Source: Lachnospiraceae bacterium UBA7598 (GTDB lineage: Bacteria > Bacillota > Clostridia > Lachnospirales > Lachnospiraceae). From it: a DNA stretch of 16,321 bases. Position 1 is the first letter of the stretch. Every line of letters begins with the position of its first letter. This document shows, in pieces, positions 7,466-14,851 of this stretch. Where the stretch lies: positions 1 through 16,321 of the forward strand of contig DLQV01000274.1 in NCBI GenBank assembly GCA_002474415.1. Direction: 5' to 3'. Below the pieces are notes generated by a model. The model did not search any database. It was not told where the DNA came from and saw only the letters and a list, made by a program, of their open reading frames with translations. Position numbers and translations under genes: made by a program.

Positions 7466-10000
7466 ATGCGTTTACAATGCAAAAAGCTAATCGCTGTTTT
7501 GTGTGCGCTGGCAATGATGATTACTGTATTTCCAGTACAGGCACAAGCGGCAGCGAAACCGAAATTCGTAAAGACTTATACGGTTCTTTATGAAAATAGT
7601 ACCAATAAGGGTGTGTATTCCTATACGGTAACCAACCTTGCCAAAGGACAGAAAGTAAAGTGGAGCCTTTCCGGTACCGGAAAAAGTTATGCGAAGCTGA
7701 AAAAGACAACAACAACTGTCAGCGGAAAAACATCAGCAAACAGTCTGACCATCAGCACAAAGGGAAAGGCTGCGGCAAAAAATAAAACGGTGATTGTGAC
7801 CGCAAAAGTTTACAAGGGAAAAAAGTGCGTGAGCACGATCAAGACAAAGTCTGCAAAGATTGGAATTTTACCGAAAACAATTTCCATCGTGGACAATGGA
7901 ACTGTAAAGTACCAGGTGGGACAGACCTATCAGTTCCGGTTCCGGATTACACCTGCAAATGCTATCAGCACAAATGTCTGGTCTGCTGTGGATGGAAATG
8001 GAAATGATGTTTCTTATATGATTACAAAGACTGGTGCATTTACTCCGGCAAAAGAAGGTACCTATACCATTACCGTACAGGCGAAAACAGGAAACAAAGT
8101 GCTCGCATCTGACAGCAAGAGCTTGAGCGTGGCAACATCCATGACAGGAGTTGCACAGACAGCAGCAAATAAAGTGGCAGCTGTTTATTCCGGAAATGCC
8201 AAAAATCTTGTGAAAAAAGATGATTTTGTTCTCCGAACAACGGCCGGAGCAAAAATGGAAATCAAGTCGGTTACGTTTTCTGACGATGGAACACAGGTAT
8301 TTCTTACAACTTATAATCAGTTAAAAGATGGGGGAATCTATACAGTTACAGACGGACAGTCCAGTTATGAATTTACCGCATCTGTAGGAAGACCAGTCAG
8401 CTTAAGAGTATTGACAACAGAAGTGACTGTAGGAAAAGAGACACCGATTGAGTATGAACTTCTTGATGCGAACGGAGTGGATGTTAAGATGGCATATCCG
8501 GGAGACATCACTTATACAGAACGGATTACAAATGGATATCGGACAAAAGACAATAAGATTTATATGACTGGCGTGGGAGATACCGGAACAGTCACACTGA
8601 CTTATAAATGTGCGAGTGATCCAAATCTGGTACTGACCGGAAGCGGAACTTTTGTATGTAAGGCAGCGAATGTATCAAACAATACAAACCTTACACTGAC
8701 TTCGACAGAGGCAGTTCCAAATTATAGTGCATCCAACTATAAAGATAACCATAATGTGGCATCCGGCAGCAATTATTATGTGCATTTCCGGGCTTTGGAT
8801 ACAGACAATACCGAGATGAAGTATGACAGCATCAAGTTTGAGTCTTCCGATCCGGACACATTGCTTGTAAATCCGGGAAGAAATAATGTTGCCTATGCAA
8901 CAGCAATCAAAACTGGTAAGGCAAATATTATCGTTACAGCAACTTATGCAAAGCAGGAATATACATATGTATATGAAATCACAATTTCAGAACCTGCATA
9001 TCTTGCGACATTGACTGCGGATAATTCGCAGATTACCATGTCAAATGCTTATGCGACAGGCTATAAGGAATACGTCAATATCGATGGACGTGATCAGTAT
9101 GGTCAGAGTATTAAACTAGAAAACGAGACCTACCAGATCGTAGAAAACAGTACCAATAAAGTATCAATGGCTACCTATGATCCGGCAACTGACCGTATGG
9201 TATTTGATGCAACTGGAAGGGCAGCAGGCGTCTATAACTATACATTGACACTGGCGATGAATGGACATAAGGCATCTGTTAATGTTACCGTAGTTGTACA
9301 GACTCCTCCGTATAACGGAGCATCTTCCTATAAGGTTGATATCAGTAAGCCGGTCATTGATCTGGCAATTACTTCCGGAGCTTCTGCATCTGACCTGATT
9401 GCATCGAAAGCATCAACACTGCGTCTTTCAGAGTACCGTGGAGGTGTATTCTATCAGTATGTAAATATTGCATCTGTAAAGATCAGTAAGGGCGGACAGT
9501 ATTATGGAAGCGATCTGTCAAAGGGAGGATCTGCAACAGAGCCTGCAACCAGCGGGGGATCAGAAATTCCAATTTCTGCAGTTTCACTGAATGGAAATGT
9601 TGTGACAAAGGCACAGACAGGTACCTACCTGCTGGAATTGAAATTTTATCCGACCGATGGACAGAGCACATCACTGGCTACAACTACGGGATATCTGGAA
9701 GTTACCGACAGTCAGGCAAATCCGGTGATCAGTGTAGATCGTACAGTATCTACTGTAAGCTGTAAGACGGCACTGGATCTGGCAAAGAACTGTTTGAGCG
9801 TTCAGGGAATGGATGGCGGAGTGATTGCAGACTGTACCGTCACCGGATCGAGTGTACCGGGCGCAAGTTATTCCGTTACTTCAGGAATGTCTGTCAATAT
9901 CAATTCCGTTGTTGTACAGGCAACCACAACACTTTCCGATAAGACAACGGTTGTATCCAATTATACGGTTTCTGTGGGAAAGACATTGAGAAATCAATAA
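7466..10000 (+). CDS. Secreted Ig-like (bacterial Ig group 2-like) domain protein of unknown function
   Basis: This is an 844-aa exported protein. The first 30 residues form a typical signal peptide: positive n-region (MRLQCKK), hydrophobic core (LIAVLCALAMMITVF) and an AQA-AA-type signal peptidase I site near 28-30. The mature N-terminus (about 31-145) is very rich in Lys and Thr. Residues about 148-225 resemble a Big_2-type Ig domain (ITPANAISTNVWSAV, then GTYTITVQAKTG). A second such segment spans about 430-512 (IKFESSDPDTLL to GKANIIVTATY) and a third beta-rich segment about 513-615 ends GVYNYTLTL. I see no catalytic motif, LPXTG signal, SLH repeat, GW repeat or C-terminal membrane helix. 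How it stays on the wall, if it does, is unclear; the basic N-terminus might bind anionic wall polymers. It is monocistronic and unrelated to its neighbours. Adhesin, matrix or S-layer-like roles are guesses. Confidence 0.8.
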   Translation: MRLQCKKLIAVLCALAMMITVFPVQAQAAAKPKFVKTYTVLYENSTNKGVYSYTVTNLAKGQKVKWSLSGTGKSYAKLKKTTTTVSGKTSANSLTISTKGKAAAKNKTVIVTAKVYKGKKCVSTIKTKSAKIGILPKTISIVDNGTVKYQVGQTYQFRFRITPANAISTNVWSAVDGNGNDVSYMITKTGAFTPAKEGTYTITVQAKTGNKVLASDSKSLSVATSMTGVAQTAANKVAAVYSGNAKNLVKKDDFVLRTTAGAKMEIKSVTFSDDGTQVFLTTYNQLKDGGIYTVTDGQSSYEFTASVGRPVSLRVLTTEVTVGKETPIEYELLDANGVDVKMAYPGDITYTERITNGYRTKDNKIYMTGVGDTGTVTLTYKCASDPNLVLTGSGTFVCKAANVSNNTNLTLTSTEAVPNYSASNYKDNHNVASGSNYYVHFRALDTDNTEMKYDSIKFESSDPDTLLVNPGRNNVAYATAIKTGKANIIVTATYAKQEYTYVYEITISEPAYLATLTADNSQITMSNAYATGYKEYVNIDGRDQYGQSIKLENETYQIVENSTNKVSMATYDPATDRMVFDATGRAAGVYNYTLTLAMNGHKASVNVTVVVQTPPYNGASSYKVDISKPVIDLAITSGASASDLIASKASTLRLSEYRGGVFYQYVNIASVKISKGGQYYGSDLSKGGSATEPATSGGSEIPISAVSLNGNVVTKAQTGTYLLELKFYPTDGQSTSLATTTGYLEVTDSQANPVISVDRTVSTVSCKTALDLAKNCLSVQGMDGGVIADCTVTGSSVPGASYSVTSGMSVNINSVVVQATTTLSDKTTVVSNYTVSVGKTLRNQ

Positions 10001-10020
10001 TACTCAGCTTAGAAAAGAAA

Positions 10021-10055
10021 ATCACAGGACGCGAAAAGCGCTCCTGTGATTTTTT
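10021..10055. terminator. Bidirectional intrinsic terminator between the surface protein gene and aroC
   Basis: The stem ATCACAGGA (10021-10029) pairs perfectly with TCCTGTGAT (10042-10050). A GC-rich inner pairing around a GAAAA loop extends it, with one bulged base. Six T residues (10050-10055) follow on the plus strand. Read on the minus strand, the hairpin is followed by TTTTCTTTTC, so it can also end aroC, whose stop lies about 36 nt away. It separates two convergent genes. Confidence 0.88.
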
Positions 10056-10090
10056 GCGTAAAATATAAAATGATATGTAAAAATATCCTG

Positions 10091-11191
10091 TTAAGATTGA
10101 TAAAAATCAATAATCCGGTCAAGTCTTGCGGTCATGTTGGAAAGGAGCGCATCTAAAATCGTGATAGCTGTCATTGCCTCAACAACGACCACTGCACGCG
10201 GAACGATAATCGGATCGTGTCGTCCTTTGATGCTGATCTCAATTTCTTTTCCGTCTTTGTTGACGGTCTGCTGTGTTGCTGCAATGGACGGTGTCGGTTT
10301 GACGGCTGCACGGAAAAATAACAGCGAGCCATCACTCATGCCACCGAGCGTGCCACCGGAATAATTGGTTCTCTTGGAGATATGTCCATTCTCCATGCAA
10401 AATGCATCGTTGTTGGTTAGTCCGGTAGCGGTAGCTGCACCAAATCCGGCTCCAATCTCAAAGCCTTTTACGGCACCGATCGATAGGATTGCTTTTGCCA
10501 GGTTTGCATCGAGTTTTTCAAAAACGGGATCACCGAGTCCGACGGGAAGTCCAAAAACCTGACATTCAATGATACCGCCGCTGGAGTTTTGTTCCTGTAA
10601 ACATTTTTCGAGATATGCGCTGGCTTTTGCTGCGGCTGTTGCATCCGGCATATACAGCTTGTTTTTTGAAATTTCTGCGGGATCAAACCGGGCAGGATCA
10701 ATGGACACCGGACCGATTGTCTGACTGTAGGCAAGTATGGAGATATCCATCTGCTCTAAAATTTTGATCGCAATTGCGCCGCCGGCAACACGTCCGATCG
10801 TTTCGCGTCCGGAGGAACGTCCACCACCGCGGTAATCACGAAATCCGTATTTTTCATCAAAACAGAAATCGGCATGTCCCGGCCGGTAGTAGGAGGCGAT
10901 TTCACTGTAATCGGCAGAGTGCTGGTCTTTGTTCCAAACCATCATGGAAATCGGGGTACCGGTGGTTTTTCCCTCAAAGACACCGGATAAGATTTCTACC
11001 GTATCACTTTCCTTGCGCTGTGTGGTAAATTTAGACTGGCCGGGTTTGCGCCGGTCTAAAAATTTCTGGATATCTTCTTCACAGAGGCTGAGTCCGGCAG
11101 GACAGCCATCCACAACAACGCCGATGCCTTTGCCGTGGGATTCCCCCCATGTGGTGATACGAAATAAATTGCCAAATGATGAGCCTGCCAT
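10091..11191 (-). CDS. aroC: Chorismate synthase
   Basis: Chorismate synthase converts 5-enolpyruvylshikimate-3-phosphate to chorismate with reduced FMN, the last step of the shikimate pathway. The 366-aa product is full length. The three family signatures are clear: GESHGKGIGVVVDGCPAG (residues 17-34), GFRDYRGGGRSSGRETIGRVAGG (about 116-138) and RHDPIIVPRAVVVVEAM near the C-terminus. The start MAGSSFGNLFRITTWGESHG is the canonical N-terminus, with AAGGAGG on the minus strand (11197-11203) just ahead. It is the only minus-strand gene in the window. It has its own strong promoter and shares a terminator with the convergent gene. No other aro gene is adjacent. Confidence 0.97.
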   Translation of the reverse strand: MAGSSFGNLFRITTWGESHGKGIGVVVDGCPAGLSLCEEDIQKFLDRRKPGQSKFTTQRKESDTVEILSGVFEGKTTGTPISMMVWNKDQHSADYSEIASYYRPGHADFCFDEKYGFRDYRGGGRSSGRETIGRVAGGAIAIKILEQMDISILAYSQTIGPVSIDPARFDPAEISKNKLYMPDATAAAKASAYLEKCLQEQNSSGGIIECQVFGLPVGLGDPVFEKLDANLAKAILSIGAVKGFEIGAGFGAATATGLTNNDAFCMENGHISKRTNYSGGTLGGMSDGSLLFFRAAVKPTPSIAATQQTVNKDGKEIEISIKGRHDPIIVPRAVVVVEAMTAITILDALLSNMTARLDRIIDFYQS

Positions 11192-11227
11192 AAATGCCTC
11201 CTTAAAAACGTTAATATTCTAAGGGAT

Positions 11228-11257
11228 ATTATAAAAAACATCGCATTGAATAGTCAA
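11228..11257 (-). promoter_or_regulatory. aroC promoter
   Basis: On the minus strand, TTGACT (plus coordinates 11252-11257), an 18-nt spacer and a perfect TATAAT (11228-11233) precede aroC. Matches to consensus are 5/6 and 6/6, the best promoter in the window. Its upstream part overlaps the promoter of the divergent GH13 gene. Confidence 0.72.
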
Positions 11258-11274
11258 GAGAGATATGGTAATAT
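11246..11274 (+). promoter_or_regulatory. Promoter of the GH13 glycosidase (and tgt)
   Basis: TTGAAT (11246-11251), a 17-nt spacer and TAATAT (11269-11274) carry an extended -10 TGG just upstream of the -10. The predicted start near 11281 lies downstream of the in-frame ATG at 11265. This supports the ATG at 11310 as the real start. The -35 box abuts the aroC -35 box back to back. Confidence 0.6.
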
Positions 11275-11294
11275 TTAAAGGAAATACACACAAA

Positions 11295-11303
11295 AGAGAG
11301 AGG
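11295..11303 (+). promoter_or_regulatory. Ribosome binding site that fixes the GH13 start at 11310
   Basis: The purine run AGAGAGAGG ends 6 nt before the ATG at 11310. The N-terminus from there (MEFNAVYHQASDNYCYP) is family-like. The 15 residues encoded upstream from 11265 (MVIFKGNTHKRERKH) do not resemble the family. Confidence 0.65.
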
Positions 11304-11309
11304 AAACAT

Positions 11310-13073
11310 ATGGAATTTAACGCAGTATATCATCAGGCGAGTGACAATTACTGTTATCCGCTGAATGAGGATGAGCTGATTATCAATATAAAAACGGGTT
11401 ATGATGTAAAATCGGTATCCATTATACTCGGAGATCCGTTTGCCGCAGGAATATTAGGCGGCGGGGAGCACTGGGATGGAAAAAAGGAGCCGATCATATA
11501 TAAAAAGCGGTTAAAAACCCAGATCTGGTGGACCACTACCGTTCGTCCGGAGTACAAGCGCCTGAAGTATTATTTTGAGCTTCAGACAGAGGAGGAAAGC
11601 TGGTTTTATTTTGAAGACGGGTTTGTCAGCAGCGAACAGATGCATCTGGAGGGCAGAAGCCGTCAGTGTTTTGTTTTCCCGTGGATGAATCCCTGTGATG
11701 TACCGCGTACCCCGGCATGGGTCAACGATACCGTATGGTATCAGATTTTCCCGGATCGTTTCTGCAACGGAGATCCTTCCAATGATCCTGAGGATGTGGT
11801 TCCATGGAGAGAGCATGGGAGTGTGACCAATGAGGAATGTTTCGGAGGAGATCTGGCGGGAATTACGAGTAAGCTGGATTATCTGCAGAATCTGGGAATC
11901 AACGGTCTGTATCTGACACCGATCAACGAAGCTCCGTCAAATCACAAATACGATACCACAGATTATACGAAGATTGATCCGCGTTTTGGCGATGAGGAAA
12001 CCTTTAAACATCTTGTGAAGGAAGCGCATAAGCGCGGCATCCGCGTAATGCTTGACGGTGTGTTCAACCATTCCGGATATTATTTCGCACCGTGGCAGGA
12101 TGTGCTTGCAAAGGGACCGGAGTCGGAATATTACGACTGGTTTATGATCAATGAATGGCCGTTTGATAAAAACGGGCAGGCGGCAAAGAAGAAACAGTAT
12201 TATACATTTGCCTTTTTTGATTCCATGCCAAAGATCAATACAAACAATCCGAAAGTACGCAAGTATTTTGTAGATATTTGTGCCAACTGGGTGGAAAATT
12301 ACGGGATTGACGGAATCCGTCTGGATGTGGCAAATGAAGTTTCCCACCGGTTTTGCAAAGAACTGCATGCGCGGGTTAAGGAGATCAATCCGGATATCTA
12401 TATTCTCGGAGAAATCTGGCACAACGCGCTTCCGTGGCTGCGCGGAGATGAGTTTGATGCGGTAATGAATTATCCGCTCGGACAAAGTATCAAGGATTTC
12501 TGGATTGATAAGAGCCTGACGAATGAAGACTTTGAATATACAATCAACCGCTGTTATACAAGCTATATGCAGCAGACCAATGATGTGCTGTTTAATCTGC
12601 TCGATTCGCATGATACCAAGCGGCTTCGTTCGGATGTGAAAAATCTCGATGAATATTTTGCACAGATTGCGGTACTTTTTGCAATGCCGGGAAGTCCTTG
12701 CATTTACTACGGAACCGAAATTGCCATGGAAGGAAGCTATGATCCGGATTGCCGCAGATGTATGCCGTGGTCGGATATTGAGGCCGGAAAGTATGCAGAG
12801 CGCAGCAAGATCATATCTACACTGATTCATCTGCGCCGGCAGGAACCGCTCTTAAAAAGCCGTAATTTTCATTTTCCGAATGATTACGCAGCGTATAAGC
12901 GTGTGATTCAGTTTCAGAAAGTGGATTTTCCGGATTGTTATGTGGAAGTGCTGATTAATTGTTGTGAGGAAGATGTCGAGGTCGTGCCGCAGGGAGAAAT
13001 TCTGCTGGAACGGCATTACATAGACTCCACACTTTTGTCCAATGGTATTTTGATCCGCAGAATTCGAAAGTAA
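11310..13073 (+). CDS. GH13 alpha-glycosidase (cyclomaltodextrinase / neopullulanase / maltogenic amylase type)
   Basis: This 588-aa cytoplasmic glycoside hydrolase (no signal peptide) has an N-terminal CBM34-like beta domain (about 1-130) and a GH13 TIM barrel. The GH13 regions are present: region I GVFNHSG (about 250-256), region II GIRLDVANE with nucleophile Asp339, region III LGEIWH with acid/base Glu368, and region IV LDSHDTKR with Asp435. Region V is MPKIN (306-310), the signature of the GH13_20-type cyclomaltodextrinase/neopullulanase group. These enzymes cleave alpha-1,4 (and some alpha-1,6) bonds in maltodextrins, cyclodextrins or pullulan fragments inside the cell. The exact substrate cannot be read from sequence. 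The start at 11310 is preferred over 11265 from the RBS, the promoter position and the family N-terminus. tgt begins 27 nt downstream with no terminator between, so they are probably co-transcribed despite unrelated roles. Confidence 0.9.
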   Translation: MEFNAVYHQASDNYCYPLNEDELIINIKTGYDVKSVSIILGDPFAAGILGGGEHWDGKKEPIIYKKRLKTQIWWTTTVRPEYKRLKYYFELQTEEESWFYFEDGFVSSEQMHLEGRSRQCFVFPWMNPCDVPRTPAWVNDTVWYQIFPDRFCNGDPSNDPEDVVPWREHGSVTNEECFGGDLAGITSKLDYLQNLGINGLYLTPINEAPSNHKYDTTDYTKIDPRFGDEETFKHLVKEAHKRGIRVMLDGVFNHSGYYFAPWQDVLAKGPESEYYDWFMINEWPFDKNGQAAKKKQYYTFAFFDSMPKINTNNPKVRKYFVDICANWVENYGIDGIRLDVANEVSHRFCKELHARVKEINPDIYILGEIWHNALPWLRGDEFDAVMNYPLGQSIKDFWIDKSLTNEDFEYTINRCYTSYMQQTNDVLFNLLDSHDTKRLRSDVKNLDEYFAQIAVLFAMPGSPCIYYGTEIAMEGSYDPDCRRCMPWSDIEAGKYAERSKIISTLIHLRRQEPLLKSRNFHFPNDYAAYKRVIQFQKVDFPDCYVEVLINCCEEDVEVVPQGEILLERHYIDSTLLSNGILIRRIRK

Positions 13074-13100
13074 ATAAAAAGAAAGAGGAATAACAGAAAA

Positions 13101-14249
13101 ATGGCTACATATGAGTTGTTAAAACAGGAAGGCAGTGCGAAACGTGCGGTGTTTCATACGGTGCACGGAGACATTCAGACGCCGGTGTTTATGAATGTGG
13201 GAACGGTGGCCGCAATCAAGGGTGCTGTTTCAACAATGGATCTCAAAGAGATCAAGTGTCAGGTGGAACTGTCCAATACCTATCATCTGCATGTGCGTCC
13301 GGGAGATAAACTGATCAAAGAAATGGGCGGACTGCATAAGTTTATGGTCTGGGATCGTCCGATTCTGACAGATTCCGGTGGATTTCAGGTGTTTTCTCTG
13401 GCAGGACTCCGGAAAATTAAGGAGGAGGGCGTATATTTCCATTCCCATGTAGATGGCGCAAAGATTTTTATGGGGCCGGAAGAGAGCATGCAGATCCAGT
13501 CAAACCTTGGATCGACGATTGCCATGGCATTTGATGAGTGTCCATCGAGTGTGGCAGAGCGCAAATATGTCGAGGATTCGGTTGCACGTACGACCCGCTG
13601 GCTGGAGCGGTGCAAAAAAGAAATGCAGCGTCTGAATGGCCTGGAAGATACGATCAACAAAGAGCAGTTGTTGTTTGGAATTAACCAGGGAGCAATTTTT
13701 TCGGATATCCGGATAGACCATGCAAAGAGAATTTCACAGCTGGATCTGGATGGTTATGCAATTGGCGGACTTGCAGTGGGAGAAACCCATGAACAGATGT
13801 ATCAGATCATAGAGGAGACTGTTCCGTATCTTCCGAAAAACAAGCCGACGTATTTGATGGGCGTGGGAACACCTGCCAATATTCTTGAGGGGGTAGAGCG
13901 CGGAATCGATTTCTTTGACTGTGTATATCCGAGCAGAAACGGACGCCACGGACATGTATATACCAACGAAGGAAAGCTGAATCTGTTTAACCAGAAATAC
14001 GAAAAAGACATGCGCCCGATTGAGGAGGGCTGCCAGTGTCCGGCATGCCGGCACTACAGCAGAGCCTATATCCGGCATCTGTTAAAAGCAAAGGAAATGC
14101 TTGGCATGCGCCTGTGTGTTCTTCATAACCTGTATTTTTACAATACCATGATGGAAGAGATAAGAGATGCTTTAGATGCCGGAAATTTTGCTTCCTACAA
14201 AGAAGAAAAACTGTACCGGATGGGACAGTCAAGTATAAAAAATGTCTAA
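13101..14249 (+). CDS. tgt: tRNA-guanine transglycosylase (queuine tRNA-ribosyltransferase)
   Basis: This 382-aa Tgt exchanges guanine-34 of GUN anticodon tRNAs for the queuosine precursor preQ1. Residues map cleanly onto the Zymomonas enzyme. Asp91 lies in ILTDSGGFQVFSL (general acid/base) and Asp145/Cys147 in AFDEC. The block GGLAVGE carries Val226 and MGVGTP follows. FDCVYPSRNGRHGH holds the nucleophile Asp273. The zinc site is Cys311, Cys313, Cys316 and His342. Cys147 and Val226 match residues of preQ1-using bacterial enzymes rather than eukaryotic queuine-using ones. RBS: AAAGAAAGAGG just upstream. yajC follows, as in many bacteria, but queA, the usual upstream neighbour, is replaced by the GH13 gene. 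Confidence 0.96.
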   Translation: MATYELLKQEGSAKRAVFHTVHGDIQTPVFMNVGTVAAIKGAVSTMDLKEIKCQVELSNTYHLHVRPGDKLIKEMGGLHKFMVWDRPILTDSGGFQVFSLAGLRKIKEEGVYFHSHVDGAKIFMGPEESMQIQSNLGSTIAMAFDECPSSVAERKYVEDSVARTTRWLERCKKEMQRLNGLEDTINKEQLLFGINQGAIFSDIRIDHAKRISQLDLDGYAIGGLAVGETHEQMYQIIEETVPYLPKNKPTYLMGVGTPANILEGVERGIDFFDCVYPSRNGRHGHVYTNEGKLNLFNQKYEKDMRPIEEGCQCPACRHYSRAYIRHLLKAKEMLGMRLCVLHNLYFYNTMMEEIRDALDAGNFASYKEEKLYRMGQSSIKNV

Positions 14250-14264
14250 AAAAGCCAAAAAGGC

Positions 14265-14293
14265 TTGCCCAAAGAACGGAAGTTGTGTAGAAT
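14265..14293 (+). promoter_or_regulatory. Candidate yajC promoter
   Basis: TTGCCC (14265-14270), a 17-nt spacer and TAGAAT (14288-14293) match consensus at 4/6 and 5/6. They lie just after the tgt stop codon. The predicted start near 14300 leaves a leader of about 26 nt with a strong AGGAGG (14312-14317). yajC could thus be expressed apart from tgt, although read-through from tgt is not blocked by any terminator I can see. Confidence 0.5.
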
Positions 14294-14325
14294 GGGTTTT
14301 AGTATTTGAATAGGAGGAAACATTG

Positions 14326-14649
14326 ATGAGTGCAATTTTAGCAAATAGCAGCGCATCCGCTTCCGGTGGAATGGGCATGTTTGGTATGATTATCTGGCTG
14401 GTAGTTATCTTCGGATTTATGTATTTTCTGATGATTCGTCCACAGAAGAAGGAGCAGAAGAAAAAAGATCTGATGCTTTCTGAGGTAGCTGTGGGAGACA
14501 CCGTTCTTACTACATCCGGTTTCTATGGAACAATTATTGATATTGTAGATGATACCGTTATCGTAGAGTTCGGAAACAACAAAAACTGTCGTATTCCAAT
14601 GCAGAAAGCTGCAATTGCAGACGTAGAAAAAGCAGAATCTGCATCATAA
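14326..14649 (+). CDS. yajC: Preprotein translocase subunit YajC
   Basis: YajC is a small single-pass membrane accessory of the Sec translocon (SecDF-YajC). The 107-aa product has a Ser/Ala/Gly-rich N-terminus. One transmembrane helix follows (about residues 18-37, MFGMIIWLVVIFGFMYFLM), then the diagnostic IRPQKKEQKKK. The cytoplasmic beta-rich domain contains VGDTVLTTSGFYGTIIDIVDD and ends in RIPMQKAAIADVEKA. The ATG at 14326 is chosen over an in-frame TTG at 14323 because it lies 8 nt after AGGAGG. No secD or secF is adjacent; an intrinsic terminator follows instead, so those subunits must be encoded elsewhere. Confidence 0.95.
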   Translation: MSAILANSSASASGGMGMFGMIIWLVVIFGFMYFLMIRPQKKEQKKKDLMLSEVAVGDTVLTTSGFYGTIIDIVDDTVIVEFGNNKNCRIPMQKAAIADVEKAESAS

Positions 14650-14663
14650 AGAACATGAGAGAG

Positions 14664-14688
14664 GGTGTCGCATTTGCGGCACCTTTTT
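14664..14688 (+). terminator. Intrinsic terminator after yajC
   Basis: GGTGTCGC (14664-14671) pairs with GCGGCACC (14676-14683) as an 8-bp stem including one T-G wobble, with a 4-nt ATTT loop. TTTTT (14684-14688) follows. It isolates yajC from the leuB operon. Confidence 0.85.
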
Positions 14689-14727
14689 GCATTTCTTTCT
14701 CAATTCAGAATAATAAAAAAGATCTAT

Positions 14728-14744
14728 TATAATCTCAGATTATA
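14728..14744. repeat. Perfect palindrome upstream of the leuB promoter
   Basis: TATAATCT-C-AGATTATA is an 8-bp perfect dyad around a single central base. It lies about 32 nt upstream of the leuB -35 box. It also contains a TATAAT that could be the -10 of a weaker upstream promoter (TTCAGA at 14704-14709, 18-nt spacing). It has the form of an operator for a dimeric regulator; a match to the CodY box is poor (about 9 of 15). Confidence 0.4.
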
Positions 14745-14775
14745 TTATTTATGAAAAAGTAAAATGGATTTTTAG

Positions 14776-14804
14776 TTGAAAAGAAGGCCCTGTTGCTATA
14801 TATT
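14776..14804 (+). promoter_or_regulatory. Promoter of the leuB-ilvD operon
   Basis: TTGAAA (14776-14781), a 17-nt spacer and TATATT (14799-14804) lie in the 202-nt gap before leuB. Predicted start is near 14811, leaving a leader of about 40 nt. This is too short for a T-box or leader-peptide attenuator. I see no such element in the rest of the gap, which is AT-rich and holds only the yajC terminator and the palindrome. Confidence 0.65.
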
Positions 14805-14851
14805 AATAGGTAATAGACTTTGAAACAGCAGAGTAGAAAAGAGGAAAAGCA

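Noticed and set aside
11265-11309. Longer N-terminus for the GH13 protein starting at 11265
   Set aside because: This ATG lies upstream of the predicted transcription start and within the promoter region. The 15 added residues are not family-like, whereas ATG 11310 has a well-spaced purine-rich RBS.
11937-12830. 297-codon minus-strand frame opposite the GH13 gene
   Set aside because: It is an antisense shadow of conserved catalytic-barrel codons, with no ribosome binding site or recognisable protein family.
14252-14270. Small hairpin AAGCC/GGCTT after tgt
   Set aside because: It has a five-base-pair stem with an A-rich loop and no T-run behind it, so it is unlikely to terminate transcription.
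14728-14744. CodY box upstream of leuB
   Set aside because: The best alignment to AATTTTCWGAAAATT has about six mismatches. The palindrome is real but does not support CodY specifically.
14689-14851. T-box or leader-peptide attenuator before leuB
   Set aside because: The predicted leader is only about 40 nt, no terminator/antiterminator pair or leucine-rich short frame is visible, and the short ATG frames (for example at 14751) stop within a few codons.
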